The notes beneath the pieces were generated by a model. That model did not search any database and was not told where the DNA came from. It saw only the letters and a list, made by a program, of their open reading frames with translations. Source: Anaeramoeba flamelloides (lineage: Eukaryota > Metamonada > Anaeramoebidae). From it: a stretch of 64,000 nucleotides of DNA. Location of the stretch: NCBI GenBank assembly GCA_027625915.1, contig JANTQA010000060.1, forward strand, positions 6,200,001 to 6,264,000, in the 5' to 3' direction. Positions 13,436 through 24,992 of the stretch are shown in pieces (the first letter of the stretch is position 1; every line of letters begins with the position of its first letter). A program made the translations under genes and the position numbers.

Positions 13436-13482
13436 AAACAAATCCATTTGGTGTTTGGATCTTTAAAAAAAAAAAAAAAAAT

Positions 13483-13950
13483 TTAAAGGTTTTGGGCAGT
13501 TTGCTCACGGATCTTTTGGTCATATTCTCCCCTGTCTTTTAAAAACAATTCCAAAGCAGGTCTTTGAGCAGGTGATTCTGGATTGGGATCATCAAACCAG
13601 TTTTGGATCCCGAGCATGATTTGCTTTAAATTGATCCCTGGCTTCCATCCATCTGACAAAATACTTAGGCAAACAGTTCCTGAAGGATAACAATTTACAT
13701 GAAAAAGAGGGGGTAAAAACCTGGCCTTTGGTGGGCTTGCGGGGTAATCCTCTGGGAAATACAGTTTCATTTTAAATTTGCCTCCTGCCCAAAGTGTTCC
13801 TTTTTTTCCTGGAACAATACAGTCCCATTCAAAATAGTCCAAGATTTGATTTTCGTTCTTTGTTGGTCTTGCAACAAAACCGTAAGGGTGTGTTTTTCTC
13901 CATTCTTTACGTTCTTGTTTGAGTCTTGATAATGCAAAGCTTCCGTCCAT
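13483..13950 (-). CDS. UBC9: SUMO-conjugating enzyme E2 (UBC9/UBE2I)
   Basis: Transfers SUMO from the E1 to lysines of nuclear and cytoplasmic targets. It is a single uninterrupted 155-aa frame from ATG 13950, close to the 158 aa usual for the family. The N-terminal helix FALSRLKQERKEW, GKKGTLWAGG and the active-site segment YPSGTVCLSIL (catalytic Cys about residue 89) are diagnostic of UBC9 rather than ubiquitin E2s. The HPN motif reads HVN, keeping the Asn. The loop between SIL and W is three residues (SDG), where animal and yeast UBC9 have about five, so one UBC9-specific insertion is missing. The C-terminal half (NWFDDPNPESPAQ) is diverged but full length. No intron, unlike most neighbours. 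Confidence 0.95.
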   Translation of the reverse strand: MDGSFALSRLKQERKEWRKTHPYGFVARPTKNENQILDYFEWDCIVPGKKGTLWAGGKFKMKLYFPEDYPASPPKARFLPPLFHVNCYPSGTVCLSILSDGWKPGINLKQIMLGIQNWFDDPNPESPAQRPALELFLKDRGEYDQKIREQTAQNL

Positions 13951-14280
13951 TGTTTTAACAAGAAAATTGTTAAATTATAAAATAAGGAAAAATGATTTTT
14001 GTCTTATTTTTTAATTATCAAAGGTTTAACGGATAGATCTCTTGGGTAAAGTGTAAATTTAATAAACCAATTTAATCTTTATCAAGCTTTGTAAACTTAA
14101 TAAAAACAACTTTCCAAAAAATACTTTTGCCTTTTATCCGAATCCTCACCATTCTTGCAAATTATTATTGTTGACTTGAAAAAAATACAAAATTTCTAAA
14201 TTCCTGCGAGTAACTTTGAATCATTGGAAAAATCAACACAGTACAGAAATAATAAACAAAACCAATTTTCTGATATCAGT

Positions 14281-14997
14281 TACTTACACACACCAAAATA
14301 ATCCAGGTTCCCAACAACAATAATCCGTGTTTCAAACGAAATCAGGTTCCTAATTTTCTTCTTGTTACAATGGTAACATCCAATTAACTACTCAGTAGTA
14401 TACCTAAGTTCAAATCAATTTCGAAGGTAAACTCCTTGATATTATAAGTAAATTTTAAATTAAGAAACAATTTGTTGAAATTTTTAATTGTTCAGTTTTT
14501 TTTTGAATTTTTTTGATTTTTTATTTTAAATTCCTTCTCAAAAATTAACTCTATTTTTTTTGAGATACCTTTTGCGTTTTGATCCTTTATTTTATAAATT
14601 TTTTCTAAATAATAGAACTTTAAGAAATCAGTACTATATTTAATTATTGTTTACTATTTGTTGAAAAATAAATGGAACAAAATTTTCATTCAGCTTTCCA
14701 AAAAAAGATTTTCAAAGTCTTGTTACATTTAAAATTTTTAATTCTTAAAGTCAGCATAAATTATTAATTTCCCTTTTTGAATGGGAACTTTGATGATTTA
14801 TATTTATAAGAGGAATTTTTTTAGGAAAGCTAAATGAAAATTTAGATTGATTTATTTTAAAATTAACAGTATTGTTGGTTTCTTATGATCAATTAATGTA
14901 GAAGTTTTCAATAACAAAACAGTACACTTTTTATTTTTGAAACACGCATTAAACTTTTTGACACCCATTATTTTAAACCACAACAATATACAGTACA
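14281..14997. mobile_element. Family H element, Tc1/mariner-like, copy H1
   Basis: About 717 bp lying 5' of UBC9. The left end carries CCAAAATAATCC and ATAATCCGTGTTTCAAA. The right end carries TTTTTGAAACACGCATTAAA and ends near TACAGTACA. These are imperfect inverted repeats shared with 28414-28876 and 46134-46356. An internal block, GGTAACATCCAATTAACTAC, matches the reverse strand near 28770. No transposase frame seen. Confidence 0.65.
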
Positions 14998-15102
14998 TTT
15001 ACCATAAGCTATTTTTTTCGGTATTTGATTTTTTTTAGATGAAAAAAGTGTTTTCAAAACTATTACTTATTATCCATTCAAAAAAATATCACAAAGTTGA
15101 AT

Positions 15103-15658
15103 TTAAGGTTTACAATCCCTGAAATTTGAAAGAAGATTATCTTACGTAGGGTGTATTGACTTTTTAATTTGTTCTTATCTGATCGATCTTGGATTTGGTA
15201 TGGATTTTAATGGTGATTCAAAAGCAATTTTTGAAAATTTATTTTTTTTATTGAAATCAGAAATGAAGAGTTTAAGATTAATAGATTGATAGGTGTTCAA
15301 GAATAACTTGTGAATTTTGGGTTGTAGAAGAAAATTTTAATTAAGTTTGGTTTTCAATTAACTAAATGAAAAAATAAAATTTTTTATAAGCCCCAAATAA
15401 AACCAAACATAATTAAAAATTTCAATTAACAACATAAAAATCACATTTTTTTATAACTTAACTTCTAATCATTTAATCTTACACTTTTCAATTTGGATTT
15501 TGGAAAAAAAAAATTATAAATTGTCAAAATTTGCCATTTTGGACAACTTTTAAAACTCATACCAAATTCAAGATCGATCAGCTAAGAAGCTGTTTAACAA
15601 GTTACTACACCCAATACCAGATAATCTTCTTTCAAATTTCAGGGATTGTAAACCTTAA
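15103..15658. mobile_element. Family G long-TIR element, copy G1
   Basis: 556 bp from TTAA to TTAA. The termini are TTAAGGTTTACAATCCCTG and CAGGGATTGTAAACCTTAA, perfect for 19 bases. The inverted arms run about 190 bp with mismatches and contain TGATCGATCTTG against AAGATCGATCAG. Most of the element is arm, with only about 170 bp of centre. Related copies are at 28134-29158, 46357-46919 and a right-half remnant at 39060-39245. Confidence 0.85.
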
Positions 15659-15886
15659 CTATAATTCATTGTCATGTCAATTTAATAATTTTTTCTCCGA
15701 AAGAGATATTTTTTCTAGACTAGAGTCTTTTAAAAACCGTAGTACTATTAACAACAATAAATACAAAAACCTCACTATTTTTAAGCACTGGAATATTGGT
15801 TATATTGTGGATAAACTCTATTAACAAGCATGAAATGGTAATTGAAAGAATAATTTTGTTTAACTTGGAATTTTCAATTTTTTATT

Positions 15887-16826
15887 TTAAGGGACTAGTC
15901 TCTATTAATTTTTTTTTTGACCAATAACTAGATAAGGAATCCTTATCTTGAAATATGTTTAAAATTGAAAATAGGCAGGTTTTTTCAATTTTAGAACTTT
16001 TAGTTCTTGTTTTTTTAAAATTTTATAATTCTGTCAAAAAAAGTGACTTTTAAAAATTTTTTTTAAAAAAAAATATCTTTAATGGATGAGAATTTTTTGA
16101 TCAATTTTGGATTTAATTATTTTCTCAAAATTAATATTTATTCTCATTTTGAAAAATAAAAAAATAATTGAAAACTAGTGAATATTATCTCTTTCACTTC
16201 TGTTCATCCAACTTGACTCCATAAAGAACTCAATTTGTTTTATCTATAATGACTTTTTAAAAAAATAGTTCTTATTTTTTTCTTTTATTTTTATTAACTC
16301 TGACGAAAACTTTTGGAATGATAATTTGGGAACACTTAAAAAAACTTCAAATACAACAAAAACCAAAATTGTAAAATCAAAAAGTATATTCATGAAAAAA
16401 AAGAAAGGTACAAGAAAAGAAAGAAAATCTTTTATTTTGAATAAAGCATATATTGCATATTTTTTTCGAATCAAACTGTTTTTTCATGCAAACCCAAAAA
16501 AAACCTTTTCAGGTTGATAATTCAACTATTTTTTGTAGTTCTTCCACAAATATATCAAGATTTTGCTTTCTTGCTCATATTTTTTTTATATTTTTTGTAT
16601 TTTTGTGAAAAGTTGAAAAAAAGCAACTTTCAAAAAAGTGAAAAAAAGGAAAAATTTTTTATTTCTATAAAAACAATAACTAAATTTAATGAATGTCATT
16701 TATCGAGACTCAATTACTATACAAAGAATTTTTTCACTTTGATTTCAAATCTAAGTAATTGGCAAAAAAAATTCTAAATCTCTATTAAATTTACCTAAAA
16801 AAATTTAATAGAGACTAGTCCCTTAA
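15887..16826 (+). mobile_element. Family D element with TTAA ends, copy D1
   Basis: 940 bp including TTAA at both borders. The termini are TTAAGGGACTAGTCTCTATT and AATAGAGACTAGTCCCTTAA, followed inward by imperfect inverted sequence. The right end adds a subterminal hairpin (CTCTATTAAATTT against AAATTTAATAGAG). Copy D2 at 37040-37979 has exactly the same length and high identity. Short Lys-rich open frames occur inside (about 16514-16777) but resemble no transposase. TTAA borders suggest a piggyBac-like mechanism; this is inference. Confidence 0.88.
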
Positions 16827-17027
16827 AAAAAGTGTTTGTTTAACTTTTTTTGAGCTCCCTCCTGAAATTAACTGAAATTCTAAGGAAATCTTTTTCATAA
16901 GTATTTTTCTGTAGTTTTAATCTTTTTGAACACAAATAAAACGTTCAAATTTAATTCTGAAAGTTTTAGATTGTGAAAAATCATTTTTTGTCATTTTATT
17001 GAATGTTAAAAATTGTTTAAAACTTTT

Positions 17028-18926
17028 ATGAACAACAAAGATTCACTTTTAAGAATCGACCAACTAGAAATTCTTCAAAATGCAAACCAACAAAATAACA
17101 CTCAGAGCCATAGTGTAATAAATGGTTCTCTTCTAAACGAAAACAAGAATCTTCAAATCAATAGTGAATCAATAGAAAATACAAGAAAAAGAATAAAACC
17201 AACAAAATCTTTGATCGAGAAACAAAAAAAAAAAAAAAAGAAAAACCAAACGATCCAAAAGCAAAACACGATTCCTACTCTTCGGAAAATAGGAACAAGA
17301 TCGCAATCAAGAGCAGTGTTACAACAACAAAGCCAAAACCAAAAAGAAAAGGAAAAACAACAAAGAACAATTTCTGCTTTTAATGATTCTAATAATGTTA
17401 ACCAAATACAAAATAGCAATTTGTCCTCAAATTTAAACCAAAGAATGGCAACAAGATCAAGAACAAGAACAAGATCACAGTCAAGAGCAATATTCCAACA
17501 ACAAAACCAAAAACAACAAGCCAAACCAAAACCAAAACCAAAACCAAAAACAAAACCAAAACCAAAAACAAAAACAAAAACAAAAACACAAACAAAACCA
17601 AAAACAAAAACAAAACCAAAGCCAATAACAAAACCAAAAAGAAGATCAAAAACAAAACCAAAACCAAAATCAAAAACAAAAACAAAAAGAAAACCAAAAC
17701 CAAAAAAAAAAAAGCAAGAATATTTATCAAAAAAAAAACAAGAGATATTAAAATGGGAAGAAAGAAAAAATAATCGAAAAATGAGGGTCGATCAATTAAT
17801 AAAATCAAAATATGCAATTGACAAGCAATTAATTGAGACAAATATTTCCAACGGGTTAACTTTTCATTCTTTGGCTGAACGTATGAGAAAACAAAATCTA
17901 GGTCTCTTTAGTACCTGGAAAACAGATTTAAGGAAAATTGATCTTGAGGTCTTATCGTGTGCAAAAGAACAATTAAGAAGTAATTTATCAAATATTGATT
18001 CCAAAAAAATTGAAATTGTTTTAACCGAAGGGCAAAAAGAAGAAGTCGATCTCAGCCCACTCGAACATAAGTTTGTAAAGCCAACGCCAATATTTGAAAT
18101 AGCCTATGAAGTTAATTCTGAAATAATAATTAATACGTGTGGAAAGCCTTTTACAATGCAATTTGCGCCTTTGAATAATTATTCTGAAAGGCAGTATTTG
18201 GCAATCGGTTTTTTAGGTGTTGAGAAAGAAGTGATCCAAATTAAAAAAACCAAACCCGAAGAAGGAATCATCCAAATTTGGGAAATTGTTATGGATAGTG
18301 ACCAAATTATGCAATGCACTAATGTTTATTGTTTGTTGCATAACGATTCTTCAATAATCGATATGTCCTGGTGCCCCTCCTCAGTTCAAAATGAAGAACG
18401 GATCGGCTTATTAGCAGTGGCCTTTCAAACTTCAAAAATTTGTATTTTTTCAATACCTGATCCCAAGCATTTAAAAAAGAAATTTTTTTCATTGGATCAT
18501 CAACAAGAATTAAAATCGTCGTTGACAACAACACCACCACCGTCGTCGCCATTGAATTTGGATAAGAATTCAAAAACTTTTCTAATTAATGCCCAATTAT
18601 TAAAAGTTTGGGAATTTCAATTTGACAATTTACCAACCTCAATTGATTGGTCACCAGGATATAACCATCAAAAAATAATTGCTGGGTTTAATGATGGTTT
18701 CATTCGAGTTATTAGTTTAAACAATAAATCAAATAATAATTTTGAAAACAAAAAGAAAATTGAAAAAGAAAAAGAAAAAGAAAAAGAAAAAGAAAAAGAA
18801 AAAGAAAAAGAAGAAGAAGAAAAAAAAAAGGACAAGAAAAAAAAGAATTCAATTAAAAAAATAACCAAATTTACTTTAATATCAAATGATAATAATGATG
18901 AAGAAGATGATGATGATGACTATATC

Positions 18927-18981
<55 letters not shown>

Positions 18982-19715
18982 TTTCTAAAGAAACAGACAA
19001 AGGCAAAGAACGCAAAAGTCAAAAGTCAAATTTTTTTGAAATAAAAAGTAATGGGAGGGTTGTATTATTTATCCAATGGAATCCAGATATTGAATATTTA
19101 TTTTTAGTAAACTCTTTCCATGGATATTTTCAAATTTTTGATATAAGGCACCCAGAAATAAATCTAATTGAAAAACAGGGTTTTGTGAGAGGTCCAGTAG
19201 TTTCGCTGAGTAGATGGATTGAAGGCTCAGAGAATGATTATATTGAGGCAACCGATTCCTCAACATTTAGGTACTGTTATTTCAGCAGTATTTGGAATTC
19301 GAAACAAAATTATTGGTTTGGCGATTCTGCCTCATCTATTGACACCTCCAAAAATTTACGTATCGTTGTGTCCGGATCTTATGACGGAAAGGTTCATTTC
19401 TTTCGGCTATTAGAAAATTATTATCAAAGCAAAAAAAAAAAAATTAATAAGGGTAATGAATGGAATGCAATTATCGAGCATTTCTCTTTATTGGGCGAGT
19501 TTTCGAAAAGCCATCAAAATCCAGATACAATTATTTATAATAAATGCTTTAAAAAATGTAAAACATTTTTCAGAGAATGTGACATTTCACCTTATACTGA
19601 AAATATTAGAAATGTTTCAATTTGTAAATCATATGTTCCTTCATTTGTTGGTAATTTGGTTGCTACTTGTTTAGAATCTGGAATCGTTGTAATTCAAAAT
19701 TTGATTAGATATTAA
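17028..19715 (+). CDS. WD-repeat protein similar to TFIIIC subunit GTF3C2
   Basis: Probable subunit of the RNA polymerase III factor TFIIIC (human GTF3C2/TFIIIC110 type). 895 aa in one exon from the first ATG at 17028. Residues 1-250 are basic and low-complexity, with a Lys-Pro-Thr array at about 164-231. The C-terminal two thirds carry WD/beta-propeller segments. Around residue 456, IGLLAVAFQTSKICIFSIP aligns by eye with RLGLLAAAFSDGKVQIYSLP of GTF3C2. Further blades include TSIDWSPGYNHQKIIAGF, FIQWNPDIEYLFLVNS, FQIFDIRHPE and VVSGSYDGKVHFF. A Lys-Glu array (about 577-604) and an Asn array (about 634-652) interrupt the propeller between blades. Family assignment rests on a few segments; it could be another WD protein. 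Confidence 0.8.
18757..18982 (+). repeat. Coding microsatellites (KE)n and (N)n
   Basis: Within the WD-repeat gene: GAAAAA hexamers at about 18760-18815 encode alternating Glu-Lys, and an AAT/ATA array at about 18929-18980 encodes about 18 Asn residues. Both sit in what should be a propeller loop. Confidence 0.9.
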
Positions 19716-20162
19716 TCATTTATGATTTATTAACAATTTAAAAATTCCTGATTTTAAATATTTATTTATTGATTTTTTGTTAAAAAAATATTGAAAATAA
19801 AGTTAGTTATAAGACCAATATAATTTTCGTATAGTTTGTTTTGTCAAATAGAAAGATAAAAAGTTATGATAAGTATTTTTTAAAAAGGCCGGGTAGTATA
19901 TATATATATATATATATATATAAGGTGATATTTCCTTTTATGCCGTTCTAATTGTAAATTGGTAATAAAAAATTAAGAGGGGTGTTAGTAATGATTGAAT
20001 CAGGTCAATTATGTCAGTCCCAATCCAAAAAATTTTAACACATCAAAATTCAATCTTTGAAAAAAAAAATCTTAATAAAAAATTATATAAGAAATACCAA
20101 ATTAGAATCATTTATTAATCAGAATTTTAACAATTTTTTATAAATTTCACTACTCTCAAAAC
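19716..20162. other. 3' flank of the WD-repeat gene
   Basis: AT-rich. A TA microsatellite lies at about 19897-19922. No further gene seen. Confidence 0.5.
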
Positions 20163-20401
20163 TAAACTAAATTCCAAAATTTTGGACACAGTTTAAACAG
20201 TTGACCGAATAACAATACCACACTTTAAATTCAATTTGGAAATAATTTTGATTTTACAAACTATTTCATTTTTTGTATTTTTTGTTTTGTTTTCATTTCC
20301 TTTTCTCCAGTTACTTAATCTGTTTCGTTAGATCTGGGAATTTTTTTTTCAATAGTTGATAGAATGATTAATGTTGAGTTTGTTAAATTGAAAAATCCAC
20401 A

Positions 20402-21106
20402 TAAACTCTTTTTCAAATAAAAGGGCACAAAAAATTTTAAGAATTATTCATAAATGAATCAAATTAATTGTAGTATCATTGTAAAATCTAAGAAACGCTT
20501 TAAAACATAAAAAAACACTCAACTGAATCTTTAAAACTCATTAAAACAAAACAATAAAAATTAAAATTCAATATTTTAAAAATTGGTGTGCCCTTTTATT
20601 TGAAATGAGAAATCTCGTTTTGTAAATTGTAATGAAAACAATTATAAACCCAATAAAAACCTTTGAACAAGGCGAATTGGGAAAAAGTTCTCAACATTTT
20701 ATTGATAATTCTTTACACGTCAAACTTTTGTTCTTTAAAGTCTCATATTCAATATAAAGCCGCAATTCATCTGGTGTTTTGTTGGAATGTTTTATTTTCT
20801 TTATTTCTCTTTTCTTTGTTCCATGAATCAATCCAATAATGGTCTTTCTTAATTACTATTTCTAGCTCATTCGAAATCAAACTTAAACTGTTTCCATTTA
20901 TACACAGGTAGATTATTTCCAAATTGGTTTCTTCTTATCTTGCTTTTTCATTTTTCAACTGTTCAATATACAAAAATAAAAAAAGCAAAAAATGAAAAAA
21001 TGAATAATTAAAATGAAAATCACCAATAAGTAATTATCTTATTAACAATCAAATTCGATGGTATTGACGATTTGAGAGGTGTGCCTTTTGTTTGAAAAAT
21101 AGTTTA
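20402..21106. mobile_element. Family B insertion inside A3, TA target site
   Basis: The left border TAAACTCTTTTTCAAAT, continuing AAAAGGGCAC, is matched in inverse at the right border by GTGCCTTTTGTTTG and AAAAATAGTTTA. TA lies at both edges, at the point where the A3 sequence breaks. A third inverted copy of the end (GTGCCCTTTTATTTGAAA at 20588-20605) suggests a shorter element, or an internal duplication, in the first 205 bp. No transposase frame. Confidence 0.7.
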
Positions 21107-21322
21107 CAATTGGTCCATGGTATCTTATCATTTGATCGATCAATGCTTATTGGAGAAATATCAACAGATTTACCAATATATTTTTTGTTCTCGCTTGTTT
21201 AATCATTTTGGATATACCAATTTTTATTTTTTCGTTTGATCTTTTTTTTCTTTTATTTGGATGATAATGATTACTTATAAAAACAGTAACACCGGGTTAC
21301 TTAAAAGTGGTTTTATATGTCC

Positions 21323-21846
21323 TTAAGGACTATGTTTTTAGGTGAAAACAGTGAAACAATGTATAAAATCGCCCTTGGGTAAGTTATGTAATCCAAGTAA
21401 TATTTGTCCAAGGAGAAATTCTTTTAGGAAAAATGTTTAAATTTTCACAATTCCAACAATTTTCACAATTTTTACCTTGTTAGATCATACTAAATTTTGA
21501 TTTTAATATTTTAGAATTTCCATTTCAACTTTCGGAACTCACACTATTTTCTAGAGCTGTTCTACATATTTTTTAAATTTATTTTTACAAGTTTGAAATG
21601 TTCCAAAATTTGAAATGCACTTGAAAATCCCCAAAAGCCATTGTTTGCAATTATTTTTTTTGTTATTTTCAATTTTCCTTTTCATTGAATAACAAAGAAA
21701 AATAGTCTTCGTGAAAAGGTAAAGATGAGAAAAAATGTTTTTTTTTTTTTTTGTCCAATTTCTTCCGTGTGAAAAATTTTTTTGAGAAGCGAAAGTGAAA
21801 TAGCACAATTAATCAAACCCCCCAAGGGTGGGAACGTAGTCCTTAA
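21323..21846. mobile_element. Family C element with TTAA ends, inside A3
   Basis: 524 bp. The left end is TTAAGGACTATGTT; the right end reads AACGTAGTCCTTAA, inverted with one mismatch. CCCTTGGG and CCCAAGGG occur subterminally. The TTAAGGACTA tip is close to the TTAAGGGACTAG tip of family D. An 85-codon frame within (21551-21808, minus) has no recognisable domain. Confidence 0.72.
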
Positions 21847-22859
21847 TATAAAAAAGTTATATTTTTTTCTGATTAATATTTTTTGAAATCTAACTTATAA
21901 CTTAATTCTATTAACCACGAGGATAAAATTTTTAGGAATAAAAACACTTTCAACTTTCGAATATCGAAAATATTTCTTGAGATTACTTTGCACTTTTTTA
22001 TTTTTTTTAATGAAAAATTGGGGTTGAGAAAATTTTGAAATCAAAGAATAAACTAATATATTAAACTAGAATAATTTTCAGAGAGTTTATGTTATTTAAA
22101 TAACTTTTATTTTAATTTTACCCTTTAAAAATAAAAGAAACATTTCAAGGCCAAATTAGTCCATTTTGTGAAAATAAAATTCCCATAATTTAGAATTTGT
22201 TTTAGTAAATGAGTTAAAACAAGATAGTGTATCTAAAAATATACAAAATTTTAAGTTTGAATTCAATCATTTTGACAAAAACTCTTTTCAAGAAAAAGTT
22301 AAATGTAAACTTTATTTATTTTTATTTTGTCATTTAGTTATTCTAATTGTTTTAATGAATATTATTTGATAAATTCTCCATTTTTAGTGTTTTTTTGAGT
22401 CATAGGGCATATTACGTTTGGAAAAATATTCTAAATTGAGTTATTTTTTGTTAACTATTTTTGATTTTTGACTCGTCGAAATATTTGGAATGGTGTTTAT
22501 ATTTCAAAATCAAAAGATGAGAATTATTTTTACTTTAATTCACCATCCCTTGCCCTAATTGAATTATAACATTTTCTTTACTACACGTGCACATTCTAAG
22601 ATTCATAAAAAGAAATCACTTTCAGTTTCGATTTATTGCAAGTTTTTTGTAAAAAATGAACAAAATTTTAACACTTTTTTTTTATAAAAAGATTTACAGC
22701 TAATTTTGAGAAAAATGGACAGTATATTGATTTTAAAAACATTTTTTTAAATAATGGGATAGCCTATTTTAAGTTTTTGCATTTTATTGGGAAATAATAT
22801 TCAGATTAATTCTTTTTTTGAAAACAATTTTTTATGATCAAAAAAAAATATAAAAAAAA

Positions 22860-23075
22860 CCAAGTTTCACCCCTCAAAATATCAGATAAAATCGAGATCA
22901 GAAATTTTAATATAGTTTATTTATATTATACAATACTAAGAAATAAATTGAATAATTATCAAGAATCGATGAATAGTAGTTAAAGATTTTTTCTGTTTGA
23001 ATACTTTTTCGAAGATTGATTTTTAAACAATATATATTGAAATAAATTTTCCCCAATTCATAGGAAATAGATTAG
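22860..23075 (+). repeat. Dispersed repeat K, copy 2
   Basis: The reverse complement resembles 5440-5690 in the RhoGEF intron. It carries ATATCAGATAAAATCGAGATC and ATAGGAAATAGATTAGGATA. Ends undefined. Confidence 0.45.
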
Positions 23076-23183
23076 GATATATTTTTTTTTAAATTTATTA
23101 TTTCAGGTCGGTCACTTTTTTTGAAATAGTGTTTAGATAGTTTTTCAAATTAAATCAAAAAAAATGGAAAAAAATACAAAGGT

Positions 23184-23197
23184 GGGGGGGGGGGGGG
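23184..23197 (+). repeat. Poly(G) tract, 14 G
   Basis: An uninterrupted run of 14 G, in very AT-rich surroundings. It lies about 200 bp from a second, longer G tract. Confidence 0.95.
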
Positions 23198-23370
23198 TTA
23201 CAACACCTCATGTCATTGGTTACATAAAAAAAAAAAAAAAAAAATACAATATTGGTTCTTTTTTTTAACTATATTTAGATTTATTTCATAATGAATATGG
23301 GAAAATATCAACTTGTGAATTTAGTTTATGCTTGGTAATAAAATTATTTTTTTAAACTGGGGTTTTTCAT

Positions 23371-23372
<2 letters not shown>

Positions 23373-23402
<30 letters not shown>

Positions 23403-23449
23403 GGGGGGGGGGGGGCGGGGGGTGCGTGTGTGTGTATGTGTGTGTATGT
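23373..23449 (+). repeat. Compound (TA)n(TG)n-poly(G)-(TG)n microsatellite
   Basis: In order: TA repeats, TG repeats, 14 G, C, 6 G, then GT-rich repeats to about 23449. It has the potential for Z-DNA and G-quadruplex structure on the plus strand. Confidence 0.95.
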
Positions 23450-24992
23450 TTTGAAAAAAAATATTTTCAAAAATTCTCAATTTCTGGATTAAAATTAGAG
23501 TTATTAATAATCAGTTTTTCAGATAATAAATATATTCAATATCATTATATAGATATAATATCAATTCATTCAATTATAATTTATTTTTTCATCTTTTTTC
23601 CAGGTATTATTTTAAAAATAATAATGAAACTATTTTGAAACATATCGATAAATAGTCCTATTATGGTATATTGAATTTTGTCCAAAGATTTCTAAAAAAT
23701 GTAAATATAATTTATGTTTTATACTTAACCTTATAAAGAACAAATAAGAATAAAATAAACATTTTTTCTTTTTACGAATCCGATATTTTTTTCAAATGTC
23801 AATTATTTTTATAATTGAATTTTGAAGACCAAATAATAAATAATCAGAATAGAAAATTTGTGAGAATAGCTGGTACCCATTTGAAATAAATCTAATAAAT
23901 CACGGTATCATCTTAAAAATTAAAAAAATCAAATTCTTGGCCATACATTGGGAAATAAAATAGATTCATTGTGATATTAAATCAAAGATTAAATACAAAA
24001 TCATTATAGAAATCAATGTGATTTCTTGACAATCTTTTTCCAATATTTCAATAAAACCAAAATAACACATTTTTGATGACTGGCTATTTATCTTATAATA
24101 AAAATAATTTTGTATTTGAATAATTTTCCAAAAAAAATAGAAAAAAAAAACTGAAGGATCAAAAATGTGAAAAAATGTTTTCAATTTCCTAAATTAAATT
24201 TTTTCTTCGAATATCTATCCAAATCCTTTAAACATATTTATTATTCCCATATAACAACTGTTCGCCTTTGACTAAAAAAAAAATGGTTGAAAGGTGGATT
24301 TCTATTGATCCACAAGTATCTATTTTAAGAAGTCCAGTGATTTAAAAACCAGAATTACAGAGAAAATTTTAAAAAAAAATCAAATACTTTTTTTAAAAAA
24401 GGTTTTGTGATTTTACAAAATAGGTATTAATGGAAATAGATCAAAAAAATTTAGAAATTAAATAAAAATAGCTTAAAAAAAAAAAAAAAAAATAAAAATA
24501 AATCAAAATTTTATTTATTCAAAATAATAAAAATTTTAAATTTTTCAAATTTAATAAATTAATGATAGCAATATTTTTGAAAAAAAAAATATTAAATGAT
24601 GGAAATATTATGATGTCATATATTTAAAATCTTAATTGATTTTAAATTTTCATTGTTTTTTTTTTGTTTGTTTGTTTATTAAATATAAATAAAATGTTGA
24701 AGTGGATTATAAAATAATTCACATCAATATATATATTCAACATTCGACTTTTTTTTTTGAGAGTTTCTTACATTAAATATTTATTTTTATTCTAAATATA
24801 AAATGTTAAACTTTGATAATTGAAAGAGTGGCTTGCTTGTTTTTGTTTTTGTTTTTTTTTTTTTTTTCAGCAAATTTTTGCAATAAAAACCCAATCTAAA
24901 ATATATATAAATATATATAGAATCCTTTGGCTGGATTTGTTTCCTCAGAAGAAAAATTATTAGCAAACTGTTTAATGGTTTTTTTTTTTTTT
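23450..24992. other. Gene-free 3' flank of the bZIP-like gene
   Basis: AT-rich sequence with A and T runs. No coding signal and no repeat family that I could match. Confidence 0.45.

Larger units (their letters stand above)
20163..22499 (+). mobile_element. Family A MITE, copy A3, interrupted by later insertions
   Basis: The left end (TAAACTAAATTCC, then TTTTGGACACAGTTTAAAC) is at 20163. The middle (ACAATTGGTCCATGGTATC, ATCATTTGATCGATCAATG) resumes at 21107-21320. The right end (AAATATTTGGAATGGTGTTTA) is at 22405-22499. The family is normally about 535 bp, so roughly 1.8 kb has been inserted. Two insertions are identified: B (20402-21106) and C (21323-21846). The remaining 21847-22400 is unassigned inserted sequence. 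Confidence 0.8.

Noticed and set aside
16244-16777. Small frames on both strands inside D1, one repeated in D2
   Set aside because: Conserved only because D1 and D2 are near-identical copies. Lys/Phe-rich, with no transposase motif.
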